A stretch of 10,146 bases of DNA from PALSA-660 sp036508075 (GTDB lineage: Bacteria; Actinomycetota; Coriobacteriia; Anaerosomatales; PALSA-660). This document shows positions 1-6,769 of this stretch, piece after piece. The notes beneath the pieces are model-generated. The model was not told the DNA's origin. It did no database searches and saw only the letters and a list, made by a program, of their open reading frames with translations. Position 1 is the first letter of the stretch; each line of letters begins with the position of its first letter. Made by a program: the position numbers and the translations under genes. The DNA lies in NCBI GenBank assembly GCA_036508075.1, contig DATCIA010000011.1:1-10146 (forward strand). Reading direction: 5' to 3'.

Positions 1-444
1 CGGCAGCGACATCAGGCGCGGGAACGTGCCCGAGGCGCCCAGCGCCTGGCCGCCTACCACGATGCCGGGGACCAGCTTGTCCATGAGCAGGGTCACGGTG
101 AACGTCCCGTACAGGAAGATCGCGAGCATCACGAGGTTGAACCCGAGGTACAGATCGCCCCACAGCCGCTTCTTGGTCACGAGATAGAGCGTGCCGTTGC
201 CGAGGAACCCGACCAGCGAGGCGGCGAGCACGATGTACACGCGGTAGACGGTCGGGTCCCACACGCCGCTGAACTCGGACCAGAACTCCATGACGGCGGC
301 GACCGCGTAGAAGAGGAAGCCGATAGCCCACATCAGCTGGTGCATCTTGTGCCGCTTGACGTACTGATCGACGAGCAGACCGACGTACACGAACCCAAGG
401 ATGGCCGTCGCCAGCGGCCACGCCCAATGCGTCCAGATGCTCAT
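1..444 (-). CDS. Uncharacterised multi-pass membrane protein, 3' end beyond the window
   Basis: A minus-strand reading frame opens at an ATG at 444-442 and stays open to base 1, giving 148 residues without a stop. The upstream sequence carries an AAGGGA-type ribosome site about 6 bases before the ATG. The protein is strongly hydrophobic, with likely membrane helices near residues 10-25, 37-55, 69-89 and 99-120, separated by short charged loops such as DQYVKRHK (26-33) and TKKRLWGD (90-97). Further hydrophobic sequence continues towards the edge. I see no cysteine, heme-ligand pattern or catalytic motif and cannot place it in a named family. It is divergent from the pafB unit, with 376 bp between them. 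That it is a real membrane protein is secure from codon-phase continuity and hydropathy; its function is unknown. Confidence 0.8.
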   Translation of the reverse strand, partial: MSIWTHWAWPLATAILGFVYVGLLVDQYVKRHKMHQLMWAIGFLFYAVAAVMEFWSEFSGVWDPTVYRVYIVLAASLVGFLGNGTLYLVTKKRLWGDLYLGFNLVMLAIFLYGTFTVTLLMDKLVPGIVVGGQALGASGTFPRLMSLP

Positions 445-510
445 GGAAGTCCCTTTCCCCGACCCGACGTGCGTTCCGACGCGCTGCTTCACTTGTAGAC
501 GAGCGGGAGC

Positions 511-539
511 AGTATCGCAAGCCGGAGGATGGATGCGAA
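511..539 (-). promoter_or_regulatory. Candidate sigma-70-type promoter for the left membrane-protein gene
   Basis: Read on the minus strand, TTCGCA (539-534) is followed after 17 bases by GATACT (516-511). Each hexamer matches the consensus at four of six positions. Transcription would begin near 504, leaving a leader of about 60 bases before the ATG at 444. This is pattern matching only. Confidence 0.3.
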
Positions 540-628
540 GTTGGCACGCACATTGCTTTTAGGTCGGCAGAGCGTGGCGGCCTGTTCCTCCTCCCCCCTC
601 AGGGCAGGGATCGCCGCACTCGATGAAT

Positions 629-656
629 CGAGTTGCGTTCCCCCCAACGCGACTCG
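629..656. repeat. Hairpin with C6 loop and an alternative pairing partner
   Basis: Arms 629-639 (CGAGTTGCGTT) and 646-656 (AACGCGACTCG) pair over 11 positions around a loop of six Cs. The single non-Watson-Crick position is a G-U wobble if the plus strand is transcribed and an A-C clash on the minus strand, which favours a plus-strand RNA. The first arm also overlaps a second, shorter inverted repeat, CTCGAT/ATCGAG at 619-632, so bases 629-632 could pair either way. That switch-like layout is suggestive but unproven. Confidence 0.5.
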
Positions 657-671
657 TTCGACAAAAAGGAT

Positions 672-703
672 CCGGCCCGACAGCGGCGACGCTGCCGGGC
701 CGG
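672..703 (-). terminator. Orphan intrinsic-terminator-like hairpin facing leftwards
   Basis: Arms 672-685 and 690-703 pair over 13 of 14 positions around a four-base loop (686-689). The odd pair is a U-G wobble in a minus-strand RNA and an A-C mismatch in a plus-strand RNA. Read on the minus strand the stem is followed four bases later by a run of five Ts (669-665). Both signs fit a Rho-independent terminator for minus-strand transcription, yet no minus-strand gene ends here, since pafB to the right is on the plus strand. On the plus strand the loop would read GCGA, a GNRA tetraloop, so a structured plus-strand RNA is the alternative. Confidence 0.5.
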
Positions 704-768
704 ACCTGTTGTCGGGCCGTATCGCCGCCTCGCTCGCGATCCGAGCGTCATCGCGATCCCGCATTGGC

Positions 769-774
769 TACAAT
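769..774 (+). promoter_or_regulatory. Candidate -10 element (TACAAT) upstream of pafB
   Basis: TACAAT matches the -10 consensus at five of six positions and lies 46 bases before the pafB ATG. No good -35 is seen at 17-18 bases; the nearest, GCGTCA at 745-750, is weak, so the gene may depend on an activator or on the -10 alone. I also looked for the PafBC-type damage promoter and did not find a full match. Confidence 0.4.
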
Positions 775-820
775 CCGTCGAAGGCGGTCACCGCCCGAAC
801 CGACACCGGGAGGGCACTCG

Positions 821-1816
821 ATGGTTGTGAGCGCGAGCGAACGCATCGTGAACCTCGCTCTGTATCTGGCATCGGCCGTTCATCCGGTGTCGGCGAACGA
901 GATCGCCGTCAACGTCGCCGGCTACTCTCCCGATCAGAACGCGGCCGCTTTCGGGCGCATGTTCGAACGGGATAAGGACGACCTCCGTCACGCCGGCATC
1001 GTCATCGAGCTCGACCGCTCGGACGACGTCGAGCGCTACCGGGTGGACGCCGATTCGACCTTCTCGGACGCGGTGCAGCTCGAGCCTTTGGAGGCCGTCG
1101 AGCTCCGGGTCGCCGCCGCGGCCATGCTCGCCGACCCTTCCTTCCCGTATCCCGAGGACCTGCGGCTCGCTCTCGCCAAGCTGGCGGCGGCGGCGGCCGA
1201 CGGGGGTATCTCCCCGACCTCGGTCGTGAAGACCGCGCTCTCCGCCGACGAGGACCCCGCGCTCCAGGGCGCCGCCGTCGCTGCGCTCACCCGGGCGGTC
1301 GGGGCGCGCAAGCGCGCATCGTTCTCCTACACGGGCGCCGACGGCCGCGCTTCGCAGCGCACCGTCGAACCCTGGGGCCTGTTCGCCAGGGACGGCCGCT
1401 GGTACCTCGTCGCCCGCGACCCCGCTGCGGACGGCACCCGGGTGTTCGCGATCGCCCGCACCACCGATCTCCGGATCGAGCAGGGCCGGCCCAAGACACC
1501 GGACTTCGACCCGCCCGGGGACTTCGACGTCCGCACCTGGATGCTGATGCCGTTCCAGTACGGCAGCCGGACGTCGGAAGCAACCCTGCGGCTCAGCGGA
1601 CCGGCGGCCAGCCGGGCGACCGCTCTCGTGGCCGGCCAAGGGAAGCTGAGCGGGCCGGCCGGCGGACCGTTCACGTGGCGCGTCCCGTTCTGTGACGAGA
1701 CGCTTCTGGCGCGGTGGATCGCCGGCAACGGGCCCGGTATCGAGGTCGTCTCGCCCGAGACGCTTCGCGACACGCTCGTGTCGGGCCTGCGGACGGCGGT
1801 GAGCCTCCATGGCTGA
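821..1816 (+). CDS. pafB: PafB-type HTH/WYL-domain transcriptional regulator
   Basis: 331 residues. ATG at 821 is chosen because a GGGAGGG ribosome site lies at 808-814; the frame stays open further upstream, but that part runs through the promoter region and reads as non-protein. The N-terminal 60 residues have the divergent winged-helix layout of PafB, including the characteristic segment FERDKDDLRHAGI around residues 47-59. The WYL domain follows, with the tryptophan-tyrosine-leucine triplet at 194-196 and the downstream arginine-containing strand. WYL domains sense ligands such as nucleic-acid fragments. In mycobacteria PafB works with PafC as an activator of the LexA-independent DNA-damage response. 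The stop overlaps the start of pafC by 8 bases, so the two are translationally coupled. No proteasome or Pup genes are seen in this window, unlike the classical pafBC setting. Assignment to the PafB side is confident; the regulon here is inference. Confidence 0.88.
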   Translation: MVVSASERIVNLALYLASAVHPVSANEIAVNVAGYSPDQNAAAFGRMFERDKDDLRHAGIVIELDRSDDVERYRVDADSTFSDAVQLEPLEAVELRVAAAAMLADPSFPYPEDLRLALAKLAAAAADGGISPTSVVKTALSADEDPALQGAAVAALTRAVGARKRASFSYTGADGRASQRTVEPWGLFARDGRWYLVARDPAADGTRVFAIARTTDLRIEQGRPKTPDFDPPGDFDVRTWMLMPFQYGSRTSEATLRLSGPAASRATALVAGQGKLSGPAGGPFTWRVPFCDETLLARWIAGNGPGIEVVSPETLRDTLVSGLRTAVSLHG

Positions 1817-2771
1817 GTCTTCTGCGGCCGGACGCGCGCGCAGGCTCCTCGCCCTGCTGCCGTTCCTGAACGAGCAGCGGCTCGTGCCGCTTTCCGAACT
1901 CGCGGCCGCGGTGGGGACCGACGAGGCGACCGTGGCCGAGGACCTGACCGTGCTCTCGCTGTGCGGTGGCGACGAGCGCGACCCGGGGCAGCTGATCGGC
2001 GTGTACGTCGAGGGCGACACCGCGGAGGTCTTCGCCGACCTGCCGGCGATGGGGCGGCCCGTGAGGCTCACGCCTTCCGAGGCGCGCGCCCTCACCACCG
2101 CACTCGAGTCGATCGGCGTCGACCCGCGCTCGGCGCTGCTCGAGCGCCTCGCCCAGCACGCCGAGCGCGGGGTCGACCCCGAGGCGCTGGCGCGGACCGT
2201 CCGCGCCGCGTTCGCGCAGGACGGGCAGGCCTCTGTGATCGCCGCGCTCGACGTCGCCTCCCAACGGGGCCTCGTGGCCTCCATCCGCTACGCGTCCGCC
2301 CACTCAGGGCAGGAGACGGTACGCCGCGTTCACCCGCTCGCACTGCACCGGGTGCGCGACAGCTGGTATCTCGTCGCCGACTGCGAGTCGGCCGGCGAAC
2401 AGCGGACCTTCCGGGTCGACCGCATCACCGGGGTCTCACTGACGCACGACGTCTTCGAGCGGCCGGACGGCACCATCCCCGATACCTCCCCGCTCCCCGA
2501 GTTCGACACGCTGCCCCGCGCGGTCGTGCTGTTCGCGGAGGACGGGCCCGACCTCAACGACCGCGACTGGCCGGGAACGGTGTTCGAGCGCCTGCCGGAC
2601 GGCACCGTCTCGGCGTCGGTCCCGTATGCGGGGAGCACCTGGCTGGCGCGCAAGGTCGCGGCGCGACTGGGAGCGGCCCGCATCGTGGAACCGGAGGCGC
2701 TTCGCGGCGCGGTGAAGCGTGAGGCCGAACGGATGCTCGATCAGTCGAGCGGCGCGGGAAGCGGGGGCTAG
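1809..2771 (+). CDS. pafC: PafC-type HTH/WYL-domain transcriptional regulator
   Basis: 320 residues, starting at an ATG inside the last codons of pafB. The N-terminus (RARRLLALLPFLNEQR, about 9-24) and the block around residues 45-85, ending in the phrase VRLTPSEARAL, are typical of PafC rather than PafB. The WYL triplet is at 186-188 and is followed by FRVDRITGV, the strand carrying conserved arginines that contact the ligand in this family. PafB and PafC act together, either as a heterodimer or as a fused PafBC protein, so two adjacent single-chain genes are the expected arrangement. The next gene starts 6 bases after the pafC stop, which suggests a three-gene transcript. Family assignment is secure; the DNA-damage role is transferred from mycobacterial PafBC. 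Confidence 0.88.
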   Translation: MAESSAAGRARRLLALLPFLNEQRLVPLSELAAAVGTDEATVAEDLTVLSLCGGDERDPGQLIGVYVEGDTAEVFADLPAMGRPVRLTPSEARALTTALESIGVDPRSALLERLAQHAERGVDPEALARTVRAAFAQDGQASVIAALDVASQRGLVASIRYASAHSGQETVRRVHPLALHRVRDSWYLVADCESAGEQRTFRVDRITGVSLTHDVFERPDGTIPDTSPLPEFDTLPRAVVLFAEDGPDLNDRDWPGTVFERLPDGTVSASVPYAGSTWLARKVAARLGAARIVEPEALRGAVKREAERMLDQSSGAGSGG

Positions 2772-2777
2772 GAAGCG

Positions 2778-3098
2778 TTGGCCGGACTCGATGACATCCC
2801 GCTGGTGATCGTGCCGCCCCGGCACGATGGCCTCGCCACCTGCCGCCTGTGCACCACGGTGGACGCCACCGCGGACCACGACTGGTGCCCCGCCGTCGGC
2901 GGGCTCGTCTGCGGCGCCTGCTGCCGGCGTGCGCTGGTCGGCGAGGACACGCACCTCTTCGTCGTCGCGGCCGCGCGCGTCGGGAGCGTCGACGCGACCG
3001 AGGGCCTCGCGAACGCGTGCCTCGAGTGCGCTCGAGGCCGGCGCTGGTTCGAGGAGCAGCTCAGGGACCTTCTCACCCCGGGTGGGGAACCCTGCTGA
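2778..3098 (+). CDS. Small cysteine-rich, putative zinc-binding protein downstream of pafC
   Basis: 106 residues with a proposed TTG start at 2778-2780. An in-frame stop (the pafC TAG) lies just upstream, and the only nearby alternatives are GTG codons at 2805 and 2811 without better ribosome sites. The GGAAG at 2771-2775 is too close to the TTG to be ideal; a GGGGG run at 2763-2767 has better spacing. The protein has nine cysteines: three CxxC pairs at 22/25, 45/48 and 81/84, plus C37, C49 and C106. The pairs suggest one or two zinc sites of treble-clef or ribbon type. The C-terminus (85-98) is a basic, amphipathic helix. I do not recognise a family. Position directly behind pafC suggests co-transcription and perhaps a partner role. 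The GC-rich antisense frame over the same bases looks like a shadow. Codon usage and the cysteine pattern support a real gene, but the exact start is uncertain. Confidence 0.65.
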   Translation: MAGLDDIPLVIVPPRHDGLATCRLCTTVDATADHDWCPAVGGLVCGACCRRALVGEDTHLFVVAAARVGSVDATEGLANACLECARGRRWFEEQLRDLLTPGGEPC

Positions 3099-3111
3099 CC
3101 CCGGATCCCGC

Positions 3112-6036
3112 TCAGCGTCCGAATCGCTCGCGGACCTGCTCGATCAGTGCGGCCGACGGCAGCAGCTCCACGTCGCTCACCGGCAGGGCGTCGATGAACT
3201 TGCGGGCGTAGCCCTTGCCGGCGGAAAGCCGCCCGTCGGCCACGATCACACACCCCTCGTCGCTCGAGGAGCGCACCAGCCGGCCCGCGGCCTGCTTGAG
3301 TTCGAGGACCGCCTCGGGCAGGTAGTAGTCGTCCCACGCCCTGCGGCCGTAGCGCTGTTGGCGCTCCTCGTAGAGCGGGTCCCGGACGCGTCCGAAGGGC
3401 AGCCGCGCGATCACTACGCACCGCAGCGTGTCGCCCTTGGCGTCGAAGCCCTCCCAGAACGACTTGGTGGCGAACAGCGACAGGCGCTCGTCGGCGAGGA
3501 ACTCGTCGCGCACCCGTTTGTTGGACACCCCTCGCCCCTGCAGCAGCAGGTTCTGCCCGAGGTCGGCGAGCGGACCCACAAGGCGGTCGTAGAGCTCCTC
3601 CATCTCCTTTTTGCTGGTGAACAGGGTGAGGACGCTCCCGCCCATCGCCTCGTGCACCCCCAAAAGGAGCCGCTCGAGCGCATCGTAGTGGGACGTGCCG
3701 CGCGGCTCGGGCAGGTCGGTGGGGATGAAGACCGACATCTGACGATCGAAGTCGTAGCTCGACTCCAGGCGCAGGCTGCGCCACGCGCCGTGCGGCAGGC
3801 GGTCGAGCCCGATGGTGCGCGCGAAGTGGCCGAAGTCGTCGCCGGTGGCCATCGTGGCCGAGGTGTAGACGACCGAGTGGACGTCGGGGTAGAAGCGCTC
3901 CAGCAGCTCGCTGCCCACGTCGAGCAGTGAGGCCTCGACGCTGTTGCGCCGCTCGCCGTGACGCCTGCCCACCCGGATGCTGTAGACGAACGACTCGTCG
4001 GAGCCATCGAGCACGGACTCCAGCCCGTCGAGCTGGTCCCGGATGCGTGACAGCACGCCCGCCAGGTCGGCGCGGGCGTCGACGAAGTCCTCACCCGCCT
4101 CCTCGAGTGAGGTGAGCAGGTCCCGGCCCGTCGCGACGATCGTCTCCAGGTGACGACCGAGCGAGTGACCTACGCCCGAGGCCACGCTCCATTCCGTGCA
4201 GTCGCGGACCTCGGCTGTCAACCGCAGCTCGGAACTCTCATAGCCTTCATCGCCGGTGCGCAGGTCCCGCAGGAAGTCGAAGAACGACTCGGCGATCGTA
4301 GCGGCCGTCGTGACCTCCGCCCGCAGCCTCGCCGCGAGGTGCTCGACCCGGTCGGCCAGCTCTTCGTTGCCCTGCGCGTGCGCACGCGAGCGCACGCGCG
4401 AGCGCACGGCGTCGATCGAACCGCCTCGACCCTCCGTGTGCAGGGACCCGAGCAGCGACGCGATGACCCTGTGATCGGCGGTCACCGACAGCTGCTTGCG
4501 CGCCTCCGACTCGGCGGCATGCGCCTCATCCACGATCCAGTAGCGCAGCGGGGGCAGGATGCCGCCCGCAGCGGCGCGATCGCGGAACAGCAGCGCATGG
4601 TTGGTCACCACGACGTGGGCGCCGGCGGCGCGACGGCGCACGCCGTGCAGGTAGCACAGGTTCGGGTAGAACCGGCACCGCTTGTGGGTGCAGTCCTCGA
4701 CCGAGCAGCCGACCCTGCGCCGGGACTCCGGCGTCCAGTGGAGGTTGACCGAGTCGAGGTCACCCCACGACGACTGCGCCGTCCAGGCGACGAGCGCACC
4801 CAGGTGCGCGACGTCCTCGGCCGGCAGGCCATCCTCCCCCATGCGGCGATCGACCTTGCGCAGACAGGGGTAGTGCTCGTAGCCCTTGAGCGCGACGTAA
4901 CGCAACTTGCCGCCCATGGCGGCGGCGAGCCTGGGGAGCTCACCGTGGACCAGCTGGTCCATGAGCGTGTTCGTCTTGGTGGCGACCCCGATGCCGAGCC
5001 CGTTGGCCAGGGCGAAGGCCGCCGCCGGCACGAGGTAGGCGACCGACTTGCCGACGCCGGTGCCCGCCTCGACGGCGAGGTGGGTACGGAGCGCGAACGA
5101 CTCGAGCACCGCCTCCGCCATCCGGCGTTGCTCCTCGCGCGTCTCGAACCCCGTGTACATGCGCCCGACTGCCCCATCGGCATCGAACTCGGCCAGCACC
5201 GTATCGGGATCGGGACACGTCAACTCGCGGTCGTCGGCGTCCGCGAGCCCGGGCAGGTGGTGCCCGCGCGTGCTCTCCGCCCGCAGGGCCTTGAGGTCCA
5301 GGGTGTGAGCCGTGCCGCGGGCGGCCATCCGGGACAGCGTGTCTCGAAGCGTCCAGTCGGTCGACGGCGACAACCGCGCGATGGTCGCCAGGACCTCGAG
5401 CGGCAGGTCGGCGACCGCGGCAAGGCAGACCCGCCACAGGTGGAACATGGCCTCCGTATCGCCGGACGCGCGGTGCACCGGCTCTCCGATGCCGAAGGCC
5501 TCCGACAGGTCGCGGAGCCGGTGGGTGCGCAGTCGCGGCAGCGCGATGCGCGCGAGCTCGAGCGAATCGAGCCACCGGTTGGGCATCGAGATGCCGGCTT
5601 CGGCGGCCGCAGCGGTGACGAAGGAACGGTCGAACGAGGCGTTGTGCGCCACGATGTCGAGGCCGCCCACGATCGCGACGACCTCGCGCACGACCTGCTC
5701 GATCGTCGGCGCGCCGACCACCGCCTCGTCGTCGATCCCGGTGAGGAGTGTCGTATCCCGCGGTATGGGGCGACCGGGGTCGACCAGCGAGCTGTAGCGG
5801 CGAACGATCTCGGGACCGCGCGCGACGATCACGGCGACCTCGATGATCCGGTCGCGCTTCAGGTCGAACCCGGTCGTCTCGACGTCGAGGAACGCCACCT
5901 CTTCCTCGAGTCCCCAGACGGCGTCGTCCGCGGTGCCGGCAAGCGCGGCGTAGCGCGCCGCCACCTCCGCGTCGGTGCCCGGGGCGAGGTGCTTCGCGAG
6001 CGCGTCGGGGAGGTGGGTGTCGGTCGTGTGTGCCAT
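3112..6036 (-). CDS. dinG: DinG-family helicase with N-terminal DEDDh 3'-5' exonuclease domain
   Basis: 974 residues, ATG at 6036-6034. The open frame continues upstream to about 6753, but that part is antisense to another gene. Residues about 45-200 form a DnaQ-like exonuclease with all five DEDDh residues visible: D51 and E53 (DVETTG), D136 (HNASFD), H188 and D193 (HRASGD). The superfamily 2 XPD/DinG helicase follows: Walker A AGTGVGKS at 324-331, DEAH box at 503-506 and motif VI QAAGRLVR at 915-922. Cysteines C391 and C444, C449, C454, C461 sit where DinG/XPD proteins hold their [4Fe-4S] cluster, with a few more cysteines than the four needed. DinG unwinds forked DNA, D-loops and R-loops 5'-3' during repair and replication. 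The gene ends 13 bp from the convergent 106-residue gene. It has no clear ribosome site; see the hairpin and possible leaderless promoter just upstream. Confidence 0.92.
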   Translation of the reverse strand: MAHTTDTHLPDALAKHLAPGTDAEVAARYAALAGTADDAVWGLEEEVAFLDVETTGFDLKRDRIIEVAVIVARGPEIVRRYSSLVDPGRPIPRDTTLLTGIDDEAVVGAPTIEQVVREVVAIVGGLDIVAHNASFDRSFVTAAAAEAGISMPNRWLDSLELARIALPRLRTHRLRDLSEAFGIGEPVHRASGDTEAMFHLWRVCLAAVADLPLEVLATIARLSPSTDWTLRDTLSRMAARGTAHTLDLKALRAESTRGHHLPGLADADDRELTCPDPDTVLAEFDADGAVGRMYTGFETREEQRRMAEAVLESFALRTHLAVEAGTGVGKSVAYLVPAAAFALANGLGIGVATKTNTLMDQLVHGELPRLAAAMGGKLRYVALKGYEHYPCLRKVDRRMGEDGLPAEDVAHLGALVAWTAQSSWGDLDSVNLHWTPESRRRVGCSVEDCTHKRCRFYPNLCYLHGVRRRAAGAHVVVTNHALLFRDRAAAGGILPPLRYWIVDEAHAAESEARKQLSVTADHRVIASLLGSLHTEGRGGSIDAVRSRVRSRAHAQGNEELADRVEHLAARLRAEVTTAATIAESFFDFLRDLRTGDEGYESSELRLTAEVRDCTEWSVASGVGHSLGRHLETIVATGRDLLTSLEEAGEDFVDARADLAGVLSRIRDQLDGLESVLDGSDESFVYSIRVGRRHGERRNSVEASLLDVGSELLERFYPDVHSVVYTSATMATGDDFGHFARTIGLDRLPHGAWRSLRLESSYDFDRQMSVFIPTDLPEPRGTSHYDALERLLLGVHEAMGGSVLTLFTSKKEMEELYDRLVGPLADLGQNLLLQGRGVSNKRVRDEFLADERLSLFATKSFWEGFDAKGDTLRCVVIARLPFGRVRDPLYEERQQRYGRRAWDDYYLPEAVLELKQAAGRLVRSSSDEGCVIVADGRLSAGKGYARKFIDALPVSDVELLPSAALIEQVRERFGR
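4375..4388. repeat. Perfect 14-bp palindrome of alternating purine-pyrimidine inside dinG
   Basis: CGCGTGCGCACGCG is its own reverse complement and belongs to a 16-base alternating purine-pyrimidine run (4373-4388), followed by a second similar run near 4390-4401. It encodes part of a basic, arginine-rich helix region of DinG. Such runs can adopt Z-DNA or cruciform, but high-GC coding DNA produces them by chance. Confidence 0.5.
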
Positions 6037-6042
6037 GAGCCG

Positions 6043-6051
6043 ACGATAGCA
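6043..6051 (-). promoter_or_regulatory. Possible extended -10 for leaderless dinG transcript
   Basis: On the minus strand TGC-TATCGT (6051-6043) resembles an extended -10 (TGn plus a hexamer with four consensus bases). It ends six bases before the dinG ATG, so a start site at normal distance would fall on or next to the A of the ATG. That would explain the missing ribosome site, since leaderless messages are common in Actinobacteria. No -35 is seen at 17 bases; a TTGGGT lies at 15. Confidence 0.3.
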
Positions 6052-6052
6052 C

Positions 6053-6085
6053 GGAGCCCCGACACCCAATGGGTGCCGGGGCTCC
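6053..6085 (-). terminator. Strong hairpin between the membrane-anchored protein gene and dinG
   Basis: Arms 6053-6067 and 6071-6085 pair over 15 positions around a three-base loop. The only non-Watson-Crick position is a U-G wobble in a minus-strand RNA and an A-C clash on the other strand, so selection appears to act on the minus-strand transcript. It lies 22 bp past the stop of the upstream minus-strand gene, the expected place for its terminator, but no T-run follows. High-GC bacteria often have such U-poor terminators. Confidence 0.6.
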
Positions 6086-6107
6086 GGTGTCCGAACGCGG
6101 TACCGAC

Positions 6108-6662
6108 CTACTTGGTCGGGGCGCCCATGGCGACGGCGCGCGCCTTCACGAGCCAGTTGCCGCCGTCCTTGACGAAGGTCCAGGTCGCGGTCCACACGCC
6201 GTTGGGGTCTCGCAGCGTCTGCGCGACGACGACCGTGGCCTCGGTGCTGCCGATCTGAGAGTCGGCGATCTCGAACTTGGTCATGCCGTACATCTGCTCC
6301 TGCGTCTGCTGGAATGCCTCGACGGTCTGGCCGACCTGGCTCTTGGCAGGCTGCATCTTGAAGGCGACGTCCCACTTCTTGTCGAGGATCGCCTGGTAGT
6401 ACGTGGTCGCGAACTTCGTCGGGTCCGAACCGGCCGGCACCTTGGTGGCGGTGGCGGGATCGAAGGTGGCGTCCGGAGCGGACGGCGACATGCCGCCCTG
6501 GGTGGTGCCGGTGGACGTCGTAGACGTAGGCGTGGTGCCGGGGGTGGACGCGGTCTTGGCTCCGCCACTGATGACGATCACGACGGCCACGAAGGCCACG
6601 AGCAGTACGACGACCGCGATCGAGAGATACATCACGATGCGGTTGGTGTTGTTCTCCGCCAT
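6108..6662 (-). CDS. Membrane-anchored extracytoplasmic protein with Thr/Ser-rich linker (DUF4878/NTF2-like)
   Basis: 184 residues from the ATG at 6662-6660. A GAAGGGA ribosome site lies about 12 bases upstream, which is slightly far but better than any other choice. Residues 1-8 are polar, 9-32 form one strongly hydrophobic helix, 34-60 are a threonine/serine/proline-rich linker and about 78-178 form a compact domain. There is no lipobox cysteine, so it is an uncleaved signal anchor rather than a lipoprotein. The domain (a helix with YYQAILDKKWDVAF, then strands ending in WTFVKDGGNWLVKA at 161-174) has the shape of small NTF2-like or DUF4878 domains, in which a conserved tryptophan-lysine strand ends the fold. 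Such domains sit outside the membrane and usually have no known enzymatic role. The gene has its own promoter and a hairpin after its stop, so it is probably monocistronic. Fold assignment is tentative. Confidence 0.78.
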   Translation of the reverse strand: MAENNTNRIVMYLSIAVVVLLVAFVAVVIVISGGAKTASTPGTTPTSTTSTGTTQGGMSPSAPDATFDPATATKVPAGSDPTKFATTYYQAILDKKWDVAFKMQPAKSQVGQTVEAFQQTQEQMYGMTKFEIADSQIGSTEATVVVAQTLRDPNGVWTATWTFVKDGGNWLVKARAVAMGAPTK

Positions 6663-6720
6663 GGTAAGTTCGGTCCCTTCGATGTTGCTTGCCTGAACGG
6701 GGTGCCTTTGCGCCCGTGTA

Positions 6721-6749
6721 AGGATAGAGGCACGACCGCCCGTCCGCAA
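6721..6749 (-). promoter_or_regulatory. Sigma-70-type promoter for the membrane-anchored protein gene
   Basis: On the minus strand TTGCGG (6749-6744) and TATCCT (6726-6721) are separated by exactly 17 bases. Each hexamer keeps the most conserved positions (TTG; TA and final T). The start site would be near 6714, giving a leader of about 50 bases. This is the best-matching promoter in the window. Confidence 0.5.
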
Positions 6750-6763
6750 CCACACGGTCGCGC

Positions 6764-6769
6764 TACACT
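6764..6769 (+). promoter_or_regulatory. Candidate -10 element (TACACT) for sdaAB
   Basis: TACACT lies 82 bases before the sdaAB ATG and is preceded by GC, as are the -10 candidates of pafB (GCTACAAT) and of the right-end gene (GCTACCAT). No -35 is evident, because the corresponding bases are shared with the divergent promoter at 6721-6749. A TATACG hexamer at 6793-6798 is an alternative, but the TTGACG before it (6776-6781) is only 11 bases away. Confidence 0.25.

Larger units (their letters stand above)
445..820. other. Divergent intergenic region with promoters and structured inverted repeats
   Basis: This 376-bp stretch separates two divergent genes and shows no convincing coding sequence. 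Short open frames here are not backed by ribosome sites or recognisable protein. It holds a candidate minus-strand promoter (511-539), two strong inverted repeats (629-656 and 672-703), a C/T-rich patch on the plus strand near 586-599, and a good -10 hexamer (769-774) for pafB. The two hairpins lie between the promoters and are not explained by either flanking gene. Confidence 0.7.

Noticed and set aside
709..730. TTGTCGG resembling the PafBC-type damage promoter (TTGTCRGTG-N8-TAnnnT).
   Set aside because: The 3' part of the first block differs and no TAnnnT lies at the required distance.
623..820. Longer N-terminus for PafB starting at 623.
   Set aside because: The extra 66 residues are Arg/Pro-rich, cross two hairpins and a -10 element, and the ATG at 821 has a strong ribosome site and the proper PafB N-terminus.
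3061..3111. Terminator between the convergent 106-residue gene and dinG.
   Set aside because: Only short CCCC/GGGG repeats are present; no stable stem with a T-run was found in or next to the 13-bp gap.
4150..6258. Long plus-strand open frame of 702 codons opposite dinG.
   Set aside because: It is the antisense shadow of a high-GC gene with clear helicase and exonuclease motifs; its product is low-complexity with no recognisable domain.
6037..6753. Upstream extension of the dinG reading frame by about 239 codons.
   Set aside because: It is antisense to the 184-residue membrane-anchored protein and to the hairpin; the product is Arg/His-rich shadow sequence without domains, and the ATG at 6036 directly precedes the exonuclease domain.
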